Source of the DNA: a bacterium | Lineage (GTDB): Bacteria > Pseudomonadota > Alphaproteobacteria > Caulobacterales > Hyphomonadaceae | Reading direction: 5' to 3' | Assembly: GCA_030824255.1 (NCBI GenBank) | Contig: JAVBYB010000076.1 | Coordinates: 1-27,790, forward strand | DNA: 27,790 bases | In this document: positions 15,652 through 24,415 of the stretch, piece after piece | Layout of the letters: the number at the start of each line of letters is the position of its first letter | Numbering within the stretch: the first letter of the stretch is position 1 | Program-made: the position numbers and the translations under genes | The notes under the pieces: model-generated | Databases searched by the model: none | What the model was told of the DNA's origin: nothing | The model's input: the letters and a program-made list of their open reading frames with translations, nothing else

Positions 15652-16716
15652 TCAGCCGAACTCGAAGGCGAGGCGTAGACCGAGGATCATCTCGGACTCA
15701 CCGTTCGTCCGCACATCCTGCGCACCAAATTCCAGCGTCAGGTTTTCGCTGAGTGCGCGACCTACCGAGAGTTCGACCTTGCGAAGGTCCGTGTCGCCAG
15801 CTGTGACATTCTCGTTCCAGCCGGACACAATACCATTCACGAACCAGTCGCCCAGACCGAGATTTCCGCCGAGTGTGAACAGGTCACGGTGAGCGCCGGC
15901 GATGCCGTGTGCATCGCGCGAGGAAGCCACCTCCCCCACGATGGCGAGATCGAGGCCAGACTCTTCCGGCCAGACATAGTTGAGGCCGGCGACAAACGTC
16001 GTTTCGTCCGTCTCGCCAGGCGTCTCGTTGGCGAGCTTGCGATAGCCGACCGAGTATCCGAGCCCGTTGGCGAATGCGCCATCGAGGCTCACGGCCCAGG
16101 ATTTGAGGTTTTCCGTGTTGCCAAGGCCAGCATCCGCCAGCCGCAGCTGTTCGCGCTTGCCGCCAAGCGAACTGGACAGCGCGGAACGATCGGCGGTGAA
16201 TACGGCGCCGGAGAGAACGTGCGCGTCGTCGAAACCAAGGAATGATGACAGCAGGATATCGCCGCCAAAACCCACCCGCTCTGCCAGCTGGTATTCTTCG
16301 CCGACTTCAACACCATAGAGGCCAGGCGTCAGATCAGCCGCGGAGCCGAACACCGGATTGATCTTGCCAGCATAGAGCGTGAACGCATCGCCCGCGTATT
16401 GGACAGATAGTGTTTCGACGAACGCATCATGCCCGTCGAACACGGCGTCTCCGGCCACATCCTCGACCTGCTCCAGCACCGCATCCATCTGTACGGTCCA
16501 GCCTTCGGCGACGCGAACGGTAGCGCCGTATTCGATCGTCGCCGCCACAACGTCGGGACCTGATTCAGCGTGGTCGAAGGTAAGTTCTACGACGCCCTGC
16601 TGGCTGACATTGCTTTCAGCAGCATCCGCCTGAGCGAAGGCGGCGGGGCTCAGCATCAGGGCCGAAGCCGCAGCGGCTGTGAGAAAGGTCGTGCGCATGA
16701 AGAAGGTCGAGAGCAT
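15652..16716 (-). CDS. Outer-membrane beta-barrel protein, porin-like
   Basis: Predicted outer-membrane protein of 354 residues. The signal peptide ends at AAFA-QAD (about residue 28). The rest is alternating amphipathic strands and Gly/Asp/Asn-rich turns (FTLYAGKINPVFGSAADLTPG, LGYSVGYRKLANETPGETDE), ending in LGLRLAFEFG, a strand with near-terminal Phe as expected for BAM recognition. The KINPVFG and TPGLYG segments recall general porins whose plug loop lies after the third strand, but the substrate cannot be told. ATG at 16716 is supported by GGAAG five bases upstream; the in-frame ATG six codons later has no ribosome site. No terminator separates it from the convergent small gene. Confidence 0.85.
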   Translation of the reverse strand: MLSTFFMRTTFLTAAAASALMLSPAAFAQADAAESNVSQQGVVELTFDHAESGPDVVAATIEYGATVRVAEGWTVQMDAVLEQVEDVAGDAVFDGHDAFVETLSVQYAGDAFTLYAGKINPVFGSAADLTPGLYGVEVGEEYQLAERVGFGGDILLSSFLGFDDAHVLSGAVFTADRSALSSSLGGKREQLRLADAGLGNTENLKSWAVSLDGAFANGLGYSVGYRKLANETPGETDETTFVAGLNYVWPEESGLDLAIVGEVASSRDAHGIAGAHRDLFTLGGNLGLGDWFVNGIVSGWNENVTAGDTDLRKVELSVGRALSENLTLEFGAQDVRTNGESEMILGLRLAFEFG

Positions 16717-16864
16717 TCTGCTTCCATTGGAGAGATGGCCAATGTCAGCTTGATATCAGGTTCGGAATAACGCCTCGCGCAGAGCGGCTTGGTAAACCGT
16801 GCGGCTACCTTAACCCGCTTGCAGGCATCGTTAGGGAACAGCTAATGCGCAGCGGCGCACGCAA

Positions 16865-16895
16865 ATCAAAAGGGGCTCCCTTTCGGAAGCCCCTT
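16865..16895 (-). terminator. Rho-independent terminator of the orphan chemoreceptor gene
   Basis: An 8-bp perfect stem (AAGGGGCT / AGCCCCTT) with a 10-base loop. On the minus strand it is followed by TTTGATTT. It lies 26 bases after the stop of the receptor gene at 16921 and upstream of the porin-like gene, whose own promoter must lie between about 16717 and 16865. Confidence 0.88.
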
Positions 16896-16920
16896 GATGT
16901 CTTTGCTTCTGAAAAGCCGA

Positions 16921-18600
16921 TCAGGCGGCCTTGATTTTCGACAGGAAGTCGCGCGCGATGATGTTGAGATTGTGCGCCAGTTCCTCGACGGAGCGCGCGC
17001 TGGCCTGAACGGAGTCCGTCGCTTCGCGCGTCTTGGCCGTCACGCTGCTCATGGCGGCGACGCTATTGCGCGCCTCGTCCGAACGGTCGGCGGCGGAGTT
17101 GACGTTTTCTGCAATGTTGTTGGTCGCGGCGCTCTGCTCTTCTGCGGCAGCGGCCACAGCGACGCTCAACTGCTTCATCTGCTCGATCAGATGCACCATC
17201 TGGTTCACCTGCTCCGTGGAGCGCGTGCTGATGCCCTGGATTTCGGCGATGCGGCGCGAGACGTCTTCTGTCGCGCGTGATGTCTGGCTTGCAAGGCCCT
17301 TTACCTCGCTGGCGACCACGGCGAAGCCACGGCCCATCTCGCCGGCGCGCGCCGCCTCGATGGTGGCGTTGAGCGCGAGGAGGTTGGTCTGCTCGGCGAC
17401 ATTGCCGATCAACGAGACAATCTCGTCGATACCCCGTGCAGCATTGGCCAGCTCTTGCGCGGTGGCGCCGGCCGCGGCGCCCTTGGACGAAGCCTGCTCG
17501 GCGGAACGCGCCGATTCAGACATCCGCGTCGCAATCTCCTGGATTGATGCGCTGAGCTCGGTGGTTGCGGCCGCTATGGTCTGGACGTTCGAGTTGGCGC
17601 CGGCTGTCGCGTCGATTGCGTTACGCGCGCTTTCGTTGGCTTCTTCGCAGACATTCTCCAGCGAAGCCGCGTCGGTCATGAGGCGCGAGGACGATTCGCG
17701 CAGCGTAGACAGGTTTGCGGCGAGCTGGTCGCCGAAGGCTGACGCCATAGCCTCAACCTTGCGGCTGCGCTCTGCGCGCTCATCTTCCTGCTCGCGCTGG
17801 GCGGCCTCGAGGGCAATGCGGTTGATCGCGTTCTCACGGAACTTGGTGAGCGCGCCGGCCATGCGGCCAATCTCGTCATCGCGATCGCGGTGCGGCGCCT
17901 GAACGTTTGTGTCGCCGCCTGCAAGCTTGTCCATGGCCGTTGTCAGGTCAACGATCGGCCGCACAATGCGTCGGCGCGCGGCCATCATGATCATCAGGAC
18001 AGCGCCGACAGCCAGCAGTCCCGCCGCCAGCATGGCATACAGCGCGAAAGTGCCGATCGTGTTCGCTTCAGCAACGGTGCCGTCAGCAGCCGCCGCGATC
18101 TCGTCGGACGCCTTTGCCATAGCGTCTTCAAGTTCACTGAACCGCTCAAGAAAATCCGGCAGCATCGCCAGCGCTGCCGCATGATCCGTTTCAGCAGTTT
18201 CGATCAGCGACATTGCCGTGTCGATATAGGCTTGCAGCGACGGCTTCACTGCGGCGATCACTCCGCCCAGTTCGTTGCCAGTCGTCAGCGCCGTATTGCT
18301 TTCGATCATCTCGCGGAAATGCGTGGAATGGTCTGCCAGGTCTGCCTTCACGTCCCGGATCGCGATATTGTAGGCGGGATCATAAGACGCCAGCGCCGCC
18401 AGCACGTCCGAGCGCAGCGCATCGTGCATCATGTCGGACTCGAGGTGATTGCGCAGGACGTTGCTGACCTGATTGTTCTCGGCGATCTGCTGGTTCAGCA
18501 CCCAGATAGCGCCGCCGCCCACGGCCCCCGCGAGGATCGCGCTTCCCAGCACGAACCCGCCAGCCTTTACGACCATCGAATTGATAGACCGCTCGCGCAC
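16921..18600 (-). CDS. Orphan methyl-accepting chemotaxis protein
   Basis: Chemoreceptor of 559 residues. Membrane segments lie at about 13-35 and 181-206, around a helical periplasmic sensor of about 145 residues. HAMP follows (about 211-263), then the methylation and signalling helices. The tip is classical: [20 protein letters not shown], then [20 protein letters not shown] (about 398-436), unlike the altered tip of the receptor at 934-2598. The C-terminus (FLSKIKAA) has no CheR-tethering pentapeptide. The GTG start at 18600 has AGGGGA about seven bases upstream. No chemotaxis gene is adjacent, so it probably feeds a CheA encoded elsewhere. Confidence 0.94.
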   Translation of the reverse strand: MRERSINSMVVKAGGFVLGSAILAGAVGGGAIWVLNQQIAENNQVSNVLRNHLESDMMHDALRSDVLAALASYDPAYNIAIRDVKADLADHSTHFREMIESNTALTTGNELGGVIAAVKPSLQAYIDTAMSLIETAETDHAAALAMLPDFLERFSELEDAMAKASDEIAAAADGTVAEANTIGTFALYAMLAAGLLAVGAVLMIMMAARRRIVRPIVDLTTAMDKLAGGDTNVQAPHRDRDDEIGRMAGALTKFRENAINRIALEAAQREQEDERAERSRKVEAMASAFGDQLAANLSTLRESSSRLMTDAASLENVCEEANESARNAIDATAGANSNVQTIAAATTELSASIQEIATRMSESARSAEQASSKGAAAGATAQELANAARGIDEIVSLIGNVAEQTNLLALNATIEAARAGEMGRGFAVVASEVKGLASQTSRATEDVSRRIAEIQGISTRSTEQVNQMVHLIEQMKQLSVAVAAAAEEQSAATNNIAENVNSAADRSDEARNSVAAMSSVTAKTREATDSVQASARSVEELAHNLNIIARDFLSKIKAA

Positions 18601-19429
18601 AGATTTTCCCCTCGAGGCAGCTGCCCAAGTCGACCAGACGGACAGTGAATTCAGTTAGAATTTGCCTGAAACCTGTTAAAGTTTGCTGTATGCTCATAAA
18701 ACATGCGGCAAGCAGATTTCATTTATAAAATCATAGAGTTACGTCGACCGCTGACGCTGCCCGCCTTGCGACGAACACCGGCTTTACATGGTCGACATCG
18801 CGCTACGCGTCACGTCAGTGATCAGCCTGATCACTGGGCGGTTGCCCTGCGGTCAGCGCCCGAAATCGATCAGGTCGTGGTTGGCTATGGCGCGGTTGCA
18901 GACGGCGTTTTGGCCTTCATGCACGCTTGTCTTCGCCAGCTTGCGATAACCCCGCGCTACACCGGTGATCGACCTTCATATCCTGTCGTTTGCCGGCATA
19001 GTGATGATGACACAGGCGCTGGAAGCACCTGGCGAGAAGAGGCGTGCATGGCACACCCTTACCTGGTAGGGCGTCGCGCTTTTGCTGGGTTGCCTGTTGA
19101 TCGAAATACTTGCGATGGGCGCAATCCTAGCCGGCTGAATCGCTAGCGCGCTTACCGGCTTGACCGCAACGTCGCTCGCATCATGGCGATCACGCTTGGC
19201 ATGGTCGGCATATCTTTCGCGTCGAGCGCGATCCTGATGAACTGCAGATGAACCAGTTGATGGCGTAGCGGCAACACACGCCCCCTCAACGCCAGACGGC
19301 CATACGGCGCCATTCCTTCGTGCTTGCCGCGCCATAGACACGCCCCATTTGAGGGCAGATGTGCGTCACACGTCCGATATAAGCCTCCCATAAGCCGGAC
19401 GCATCAACGACCAGGAAAGGTCAAACGAG
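18601..19429. other. Long gene-free stretch, possible relic of a membrane-protein gene
   Basis: Nothing convincing is encoded in these 830 bases. Open frames on either strand (for example 18703-19146 plus and 18976-19341 minus) lack ribosome sites and have no family resemblance. In one plus frame from ATG 18788, hydrophobic helix-like pieces (HILSFAGIVMMTQAL, GVALLLGCLLIEILAMGAILAG, MAITLGMVGISFASSAILMN) occur, partly in shifted frames and separated by several stops. This is what a decayed multi-helix protein could look like. The first 130 bases are AT-rich and probably hold the promoter of the receptor gene on the minus strand. Confidence 0.35.
18816..18836. repeat. Perfect 21-bp palindrome
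   Basis: CAGTGATCAG, a single C, then CTGATCACTG: ten-base arms matching exactly. It lies 216 bases upstream of the orphan receptor gene inside the gene-free stretch. There is no T-run, so it is not a terminator. The symmetry suits a binding site for a dimeric regulator. Confidence 0.6.
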
Positions 19430-20179
19430 ATGAAACGCCTTGCCCCCGCCTTGCTGGCTGCCACGATAATTGCCGGCTGTGCGACGCCTATGGCCGTGGC
19501 GCAGCCTCCTTCCCCGGGAAACCACACCATGCCTCCGATGAGCGCGATCCAGCCTGAAACCACAATCACGCTTTCGGGCCGCGGCGCGATCGAGCAGGCG
19601 CCGGACGTCGCCAACATCAGTGTTGGCGTTTCCGTCGAAGCAAAGACCGCCGCCGACGCCATGCAGCAACAGGCCGCGCAAATGAACGGCGTGTTCGCCG
19701 CCGTGAAAGCCGCCGGCCTTGCCGACCGTGATATGCAAACCGGCGCGATCTCGCTCAACCCGGTCTATGAGTATCCGAACAACGCCCGCCCACGCCTCAC
19801 TGGCTATCAGGCGACGAACTCGATCAATATCAAGGTCCGCGACCTGAAGAACCTCGGCAAGACGCTCGACGCCGTGGTGAAGGGCGGCGGCAACACGATC
19901 AACGGCATCTCCTTCGCCGTTGACCAGCCCGAGAAGCACCAGAACGACGCCCGCATCGAGGCGATCAAGGACGCCGCCGCCAAGGCCGAACTCTATGCCC
20001 AGGCTGTCGGTTACAAGGTGAAGCGCATCGTCACCATCAGCGAGCAGGAGTTCTACCCGCAGCCGCCCATGCCGGTCATGATGCGCATGCAGGACATGGC
20101 CGCTGAATCTACCCCTATCGCCGCAGGCGAAGTCTCACTGGTGCAGACCGTCAACGTCGTTTTCGAACTGACGAAGTAA
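19430..20179 (+). CDS. SIMPL-domain (DUF541) envelope protein
   Basis: Periplasmic or lipid-anchored protein of 249 residues with the SIMPL/DUF541 fold. The mature start ETTITLSGRGAIEQAPDVAN, followed by ISVGVSVEAKTAADAM, and the end SLVQTVNVVFELTK are the diagnostic beginning and end of the domain. The conserved ATNSINIKVRDLKNLGKTLD region lies in the middle. The signal sequence has a lipobox-like IAGC with Cys17, so it may be a lipoprotein; a conventional cleavage at AVA-QPP is the alternative. Family members are linked to oxidative-stress or kinase signalling, but the biochemical role is unsettled. AGGAAAGG stands nine bases before the ATG. It is followed by its own terminator. Confidence 0.9.
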   Translation: MKRLAPALLAATIIAGCATPMAVAQPPSPGNHTMPPMSAIQPETTITLSGRGAIEQAPDVANISVGVSVEAKTAADAMQQQAAQMNGVFAAVKAAGLADRDMQTGAISLNPVYEYPNNARPRLTGYQATNSINIKVRDLKNLGKTLDAVVKGGGNTINGISFAVDQPEKHQNDARIEAIKDAAAKAELYAQAVGYKVKRIVTISEQEFYPQPPMPVMMRMQDMAAESTPIAAGEVSLVQTVNVVFELTK

Positions 20180-20202
20180 GCCAGAGTCCTCCGACGGACT
20201 GG

Positions 20203-20232
20203 ACGCCGCTTGCGCAAGTGAGCGGCGTTTCT
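20203..20232 (+). terminator. Terminator of the SIMPL-domain gene
   Basis: An 8-bp stem (ACGCCGCT / AGCGGCGT) with a 10-base loop, followed by TTTCT. It begins 24 bases after the stop codon. Confidence 0.75.
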
Positions 20233-20239
20233 GCTCAGC

Positions 20240-20276
20240 CGAAAGAAAACGCCGCCCGTTCTTCGCGGGCGGCGTT
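20240..20276 (-). terminator. Terminator of panD
   Basis: An 11-bp perfect GC-rich stem (AACGCCGCCCG / CGGGCGGCGTT) with a seven-base loop. Read on the minus strand it ends in TTTTCTTT. It lies just beyond the end of panD and back to back with the SIMPL-gene terminator. Confidence 0.88.
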
Positions 20277-20304
20277 CCGGCTTCTGGGGAGGAAGCTCGT
20301 TATT

Positions 20305-20664
20305 TCAGACAATTCCCGTGACGACTTCGTTGCGGTCATTGAGGCGCACAACGCTCGGCGCCCATTGCTTCGCCTCGGCTTCGTCCATCTGGGCGAAGGC
20401 TGCGATAATCACGCGGTCACCCGTCTGGAAGTAGCGGGCGGCAGCGCCGTTGATGCCAATGGTTTTCGATCCGCGCGGCGCTTCGATTGCGTAAGTCGAA
20501 ATACGCGCGCCGTTGGTGACATTCCAGATATCCACGCGCTCATGCGGAAGGATATTGGAGGCTTCCAGCAGATCGATGTCGATCGAACAGGAGCCTTCAT
20601 AGTGAAGGTCACATTGGGTGACGGCCGCGCGATGCAGCTTGCCCTTCATCATGGTGAGGATCAT
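20305..20664 (-). CDS. panD: Aspartate 1-decarboxylase proenzyme
   Basis: Pyruvoyl enzyme that converts L-aspartate to beta-alanine for pantothenate and CoA synthesis. The proenzyme has 119 residues, close to the usual 115-140. Self-cleavage occurs between Gly24 and Ser25 in HYEGSCSID, giving the pyruvoyl group on the alpha chain. Lys9 in MKGKLHRA is the conserved active-site lysine. The ATG at 20664 is fixed by AAGGAGG seven bases upstream; a longer frame to 20709 would run through that ribosome site. It stands alone, with its own terminator, and is divergent from the hydrolase gene. The neighbouring acyl-CoA genes are CoA users, but nothing here links them in regulation. Confidence 0.97.
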   Translation of the reverse strand: MILTMMKGKLHRAAVTQCDLHYEGSCSIDIDLLEASNILPHERVDIWNVTNGARISTYAIEAPRGSKTIGINGAAARYFQTGDRVIIAAFAQMDEAEAKQWAPSVVRLNDRNEVVTGIV

Positions 20665-20750
20665 TGGGTTTCCTCCTTCGCGCGTATCGCCAACGGTGGG
20701 GGTGCCCATGCCGCAAACGGTGCGCTTCCTTTAGACCGGCTCGCTCCGGG

Positions 20751-20767
20751 AAGGCGGATTCCGCCTT
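20751..20767. repeat. Palindrome between panD and the hydrolase gene
   Basis: AAGGCGGA, a single T, then TCCGCCTT: perfect eight-base arms. It lies about 87 bases before panD and 103 before the hydrolase gene, and no T-run follows. It could be an operator acting on either divergent promoter. Confidence 0.5.
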
Positions 20768-20869
20768 GGCCCACGCGCCGGCTTGGTTAAGGTGCGGACG
20801 GCCCAGACAGGGTCCGGCTTTGTCCGCATAGCGCAACCGATACATACGGTCGCCAAAGGAGCCCCTTAT

Positions 20870-21832
20870 ATGGCCCATGAGTTCCGCCACGTCCAGTCCG
20901 GAGACCAGTCCATCCGCGTAGCTGTCCAGGGCTCAGGGCCGTTGGTGCTGATGGTCCATGGCTGGCCGGAGAGCTGGTATTCCTGGCGCCACCAGATGGG
21001 CCCGATTGCCGACATGGGGTTCACCGCGGCCGCCATCGACGTGCGTGGTTATGGCGGCTCCGGCAAGCCGCACGCCGTCGAAGCCTACGACATGGAATCC
21101 ATCGTACGGGACAACCAGGCGGTGGCCGATGCGCTGGGCGGCGGCAAGGCCATCCTGATCGGGCATGACTGGGGGGCGCCGATCGTCTGGAATACAGCCC
21201 TGATCGATCCGGACAGGTTCACCGCCGTCGCCGCCATGGCCATCCCCTATCTTGGACAGGGCAAGGCGCCGTTCATCGACATCGCGCGCAAGCTGTTCAC
21301 CGAGAATGGCCTGTTCTTCTACCAGATACGCATTCAAGACGAAGGCGACGTCGAAGCCGAAGCCGAAGCCGACGTCCGCGACACACTGCGCAAGCTTTAC
21401 TACTCGATCTCGGGCGATGCGCCTCCGGGCACGTGGCCGCTCGACAAGAAGCATGGCGACGGCCTGCTGCATCGCCTCGTCAACCCCGAGACATTCCCCG
21501 CCTGGCTCAACGATGCGGACATCGATTACTACGTGAACGAATTCGAACGCTCCGGCTTCCGCGGCCCCTTCAACCGCTATCGCAACTTCCATCGTGACTT
21601 CGCCTACCTGTCGCGCTTCGCCGAACGGAAGATCGAGCAGCCTGCCCTCTTCATCACCGGCGAGAAGGACATGGCGACCAGGATGTTCGGCCGCGACTAT
21701 GAAGGTAAAATGCGTGAAGCCGTCCCCAACCTGTCCGGCCCGCACGTCATCCCCGGCTGCGGACACTGGACCCAGCAGGAAAAGCCGGCCGAGGTGAACG
21801 CCATCCTGCTGCCGTGGCTAAAGGCGTTGTAG
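20870..21832 (+). CDS. Alpha/beta hydrolase, soluble epoxide hydrolase type
   Basis: Hydrolase of 320 residues, probably opening epoxides to diols. The oxyanion motif HGWPESW is at 30-36, and the sharp-turn nucleophile is Asp100 in GHDWGAP (HDW is typical of epoxide hydrolases and dehalogenases). The acid is probably Asp267 in GEKDMATRM and the base His299 in GCGHWTQQEKP. A cap domain with several tyrosines lies between about 130 and 240 (KLYYSIS, DIDYYVNEF), as needed for epoxide activation. AAAGGAG lies eight bases before the ATG at 20870. A longer frame from 20783 has no support. Dehalogenase activity cannot be excluded from motifs alone. No clear operon partner. Confidence 0.9.
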   Translation: MAHEFRHVQSGDQSIRVAVQGSGPLVLMVHGWPESWYSWRHQMGPIADMGFTAAAIDVRGYGGSGKPHAVEAYDMESIVRDNQAVADALGGGKAILIGHDWGAPIVWNTALIDPDRFTAVAAMAIPYLGQGKAPFIDIARKLFTENGLFFYQIRIQDEGDVEAEAEADVRDTLRKLYYSISGDAPPGTWPLDKKHGDGLLHRLVNPETFPAWLNDADIDYYVNEFERSGFRGPFNRYRNFHRDFAYLSRFAERKIEQPALFITGEKDMATRMFGRDYEGKMREAVPNLSGPHVIPGCGHWTQQEKPAEVNAILLPWLKAL

Positions 21833-21841
21833 CAACTGTTT

Positions 21842-21864
21842 CGCGGAGCCGGCCCGCGTTTCTT
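21842..21864 (+). terminator. Weak terminator candidate after the hydrolase gene
   Basis: A 5-bp GC stem (CGCGG / CCGCG) with a seven-base loop and then TTTCTT, starting 10 bases after the stop codon. The stem is short, so termination may be partial. Confidence 0.4.
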
Positions 21865-21967
21865 AACGAGTCATGTATCGGCTCTCGCGACTTTCCGACG
21901 TCGGTGCGGGCGGGACTTTAACCCTGTTTCTGTAGGAAGGATCATCGTCTCAGGGGTGAAGGCAACT

Positions 21968-22849
21968 ATGTCGAGCCGGAATGCGCCACCAACTTTCCTG
22001 ATTGCGGATTCGGATCCGCATTCACGCAACATGCTTGGCGAAGTCCTGCGCGCTGCGAACTATTTCATGATCAACACCGTACGTGACGGCAAGGAACTAC
22101 TCGAGCGCACGGTTGAGCTGCAGCCGCGCGTGGTCATCACTGCCTCGCGTATCCCCGGCCTCTCGGGCCTCGAATTCACCCGCTTGATCCGCGACGGCTA
22201 TCGGGAAGTTTCCCGCCAGACCTCTATCATCGTCATGACCGACACGCCGACGAAGGCGTTTCTCGACGCCGCGCAACAGAGCGGCGTTGACGAAATGCTC
22301 GCACGCCCGTTCTCGTCGCAGGCTGTCCTGGTCCGCGTGAAGTCGGTGCTGGAGCGCCCGCGTGAGTTCATCGACTGCGCCGTCTATGTCGGCCCGTGCC
22401 GCCGTCGCCGCATGATCGATGAGTACAACGGGCCGATGCGCCGCTTTGTGGACCCCGTGGGCGATCCGCAGAACGTGGCGCCATGGGAACAGGAGCCCAA
22501 CCGCGTCGCCGTACGCGCCTGCGTCAAGAAGATCAGCGAACTGTCTGTCGGCCTCACACCGGGCGATCGCCGCAAGCTTCGCGAGATCTTCTACGCCGTG
22601 AAGGAAGCCGAACTGAAAGCCGATGAGGTCAAGGACCACATGATGGGCGAAGCCGCCCGGTCGCTGGGCCGCTACATATCGGCCATCGGCGCCACCGGAA
22701 CGCCGGACCCGGAAGTGCTGACGACGCACATCGACGCGATGCATACGCTTGGCGTGCTGACCGGCGAGCATCATCTTGAGCGCGAGAAGCTTATCGGGGG
22801 CCTCAAGAAGGTCGTCGACAAGCGTCTGGGCCGCATACGGGCCGCCTGA
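21968..22849 (+). CDS. Response-regulator-like protein with degenerate receiver domain
   Basis: Protein of 293 residues. Residues about 8-130 have the receiver fold: acidic pair in ADSDPHSRN (Asp14, Asp16), VVITASRIPGLSGLEF, and VMTDTP with the conserved Thr91. The phosphoacceptor position is Ala59 instead of Asp, and the usual Lys of the KPF motif is Arg113 (LARPFS). Phosphorylation-dependent switching is therefore unlikely. The C-terminal 160 residues begin with YVGPCRRRR and continue as charged helices (RRKLREIFYAVKEAELKADE) without a known output domain. I prefer the ATG at 21968, with GAAGG five bases upstream; a GTG four codons earlier is possible. It may act as a protein-interaction module. 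The next gene downstream is the riboswitch-controlled gcv operon, probably unrelated. Confidence 0.85.
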   Translation: MSSRNAPPTFLIADSDPHSRNMLGEVLRAANYFMINTVRDGKELLERTVELQPRVVITASRIPGLSGLEFTRLIRDGYREVSRQTSIIVMTDTPTKAFLDAAQQSGVDEMLARPFSSQAVLVRVKSVLERPREFIDCAVYVGPCRRRRMIDEYNGPMRRFVDPVGDPQNVAPWEQEPNRVAVRACVKKISELSVGLTPGDRRKLREIFYAVKEAELKADEVKDHMMGEAARSLGRYISAIGATGTPDPEVLTTHIDAMHTLGVLTGEHHLEREKLIGGLKKVVDKRLGRIRAA

Positions 22850-22989
22850 CCGGTTTTTGCCCGAAATCCGCGCCATCCACTGGCAAATTCGGACCGCGCG
22901 CACCCGCGCCATTGACGCCTCCATGGCGGTAAGGGCAGATGCTCCCGACGTCTGGGCCAGCCGTGAGGCGCGCCCCGGCGGACAGGTCG

Positions 22990-23190
22990 ATCGATCCCCG
23001 CGGGAGAGAGCTGCAACCATTAGCAGCCGCCGAAGGCGCAACCGCCCCGGAAACGCTCAGGCAAAAGGGCCGCGGGAGTGACGACAACGCTGGAAAGCGC
23101 GGATTTGGTTCCGCCGCCGACGGAGTAAGCGACGCCTGGTCTACGGACTGGTGTGCGTGAATCTCTCAGGCACATCCGACAGCGGGGGCG
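22990..23190 (+). promoter_or_regulatory. Tandem glycine riboswitch
   Basis: Two glycine aptamers in series in the leader of gcvT. The first runs from about 22996 to 23078 and contains the conserved GCGGGAGAGAG, GCCGCCGAAGGCGCAACC and CGCTCAGGCAAAAGG elements. The second runs to about 23187 with GTGACGACAACGCTGGA, CGCCGCCGACGGAGTAAGC and ATCTCTCAGGCAC. The short linker between them matches the cooperative two-aptamer class. No stem followed by a T-run lies between the second aptamer and the gcvT ribosome site (TTGGAG at 23221-23226), so control of translation initiation is more likely than attenuation here (inference). Glycine binding would switch the cleavage operon on. Confidence 0.95.
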
Positions 23191-23231
23191 CAATCGCGAA
23201 AACGCGGTGCTGCGCAGCTGTTGGAGTGGTT

Positions 23232-24392
23232 ATGGCGGACGTATCGACTATCCCCCTGAAGAAAACCCCGCTGCACGCAATGCATTTGCGGCTTGGCGCG
23301 CGCATGGCCGAGTTCGGCGGCTATGACATGCCGATCCAGTACGCTGACGGCATCATGGCCGAGCACAACTGGACCCGCGCCCACGCAGGCCTGTTCGATG
23401 TTTCCCACATGGGCCCCAGCTTCCTCACCCTCCCCCAACTGGGCGGGGGCGACGAAGCCCACCGCAAGGTTTCCGCGCTGGTCGAGAAGCTCGTCCCCTC
23501 CGACATCGCCGGCCTTGCGCCCGGCAAGATTCAGCTCACCGTCCTGCTCAACGCGGATGGCGGCATTATCGATGACCTGATGATCGGCCGTCCATCCGAT
23601 CCGGCGATGCAGGGCGGCCTCTACATCGTCGTGAACGCGGGCACGAAGGACAACGACTTCGCCGTGATCCAGAATGCGGCCGGCGGCGAGGCGACGCTCC
23701 ATCGCGCCGATGATCGCGCGCTTGTCGCGATTCAGGGACCTGAAGCCGAAGCCGTAATCGCTGGCATCTTCCCGGAAGCGGTCGGCCTCACCTTCATGAC
23801 GTTCGTGAAACTGAACGGCACAGCTTTCGGCGACGTCGTCGCCACGCGGTGCGGCTATACCGGCGAAGACGGCTTTGAGATTCTGGTCCCCGCCGAGCAT
23901 GGCGAAGCCTTCGCCAACCGCCTGCTGGAGGATGAACGCGTGAAGCCTATCGGCTTGGGCGCGCGCGACAGTCTCCGTCTTGAGGGCGGCATGTGCCTCT
24001 ACGGGCACGATATCGACGCCTCGAAAACGCCCGTTGCCGCTTCACTGTCCTGGATGATCTCCAGACCGCGTCGCGAGCGCGGGGATTTTCCCGGCGCCCA
24101 GCGCATCCTCGGCGAATTGAAGGACGGCGTGCCGTCCAAGCGCGTCGGCATCAAGCCGCTCGGACGTGCGCCCGCACGCGAGGGCACGGAAATCCAGAAC
24201 ATCGACGGCGAGACAATCGGCGTCATCACATCCGGGGGCTTTGGCCCCACGGTGAACGGCCCGGTCGCGCAGGGCTATGTCGACACCAGCTATGCCAAGG
24301 CCGGCACGCCGCTGAAGCTGCTGGTGCGCGGCAAGCAGCTGGACGCCGAAGTCGCCACGCTGCCTTTCGTTCCCGCCAAATACAAACGCTGA
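23232..24392 (+). CDS. gcvT: Glycine cleavage system T protein (aminomethyltransferase)
   Basis: Transfers the methylene carbon from the H-protein-bound aminomethyl group to tetrahydrofolate, releasing ammonia. It has 386 residues, normal for the family. Motifs seen: [20 protein letters not shown] at the start, GLFDVSHMG (53-61), [11 protein letters not shown] (107-117, with the folate-pocket aspartate), [11 protein letters not shown], and [20 protein letters not shown]. The C-terminal barrel contains [12 protein letters not shown]. The ATG at 23232 has GGAG five bases upstream and lies after the riboswitch; the open frame running back to 23151 passes through the second aptamer and is not a real start. 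It is the first gene of the operon. Confidence 0.97.
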   Translation: MADVSTIPLKKTPLHAMHLRLGARMAEFGGYDMPIQYADGIMAEHNWTRAHAGLFDVSHMGPSFLTLPQLGGGDEAHRKVSALVEKLVPSDIAGLAPGKIQLTVLLNADGGIIDDLMIGRPSDPAMQGGLYIVVNAGTKDNDFAVIQNAAGGEATLHRADDRALVAIQGPEAEAVIAGIFPEAVGLTFMTFVKLNGTAFGDVVATRCGYTGEDGFEILVPAEHGEAFANRLLEDERVKPIGLGARDSLRLEGGMCLYGHDIDASKTPVAASLSWMISRPRRERGDFPGAQRILGELKDGVPSKRVGIKPLGRAPAREGTEIQNIDGETIGVITSGGFGPTVNGPVAQGYVDTSYAKAGTPLKLLVRGKQLDAEVATLPFVPAKYKR

Positions 24393-24415
24393 TCAGACCA
24401 GATAAAGAGGGTGAG

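Noticed and set aside
18703..19146. 147-codon plus-strand open frame in the gap before the SIMPL gene
   Set aside because: No ribosome site and no recognisable domain; the residue mix looks like a chance frame in GC-rich DNA.
22097..23041. 314-codon minus-strand open frame over the pseudo-receiver gene and riboswitch
   Set aside because: It is a shadow of the real gene and runs into the riboswitch; the residue mix is His/Arg/Ala/Gly-rich, typical of antisense frames.
23151..23231. Open frame joining gcvT to the second glycine aptamer
   Set aside because: It lies inside the structured riboswitch and lacks a ribosome site. The T-protein homology begins just after ATG 23232.
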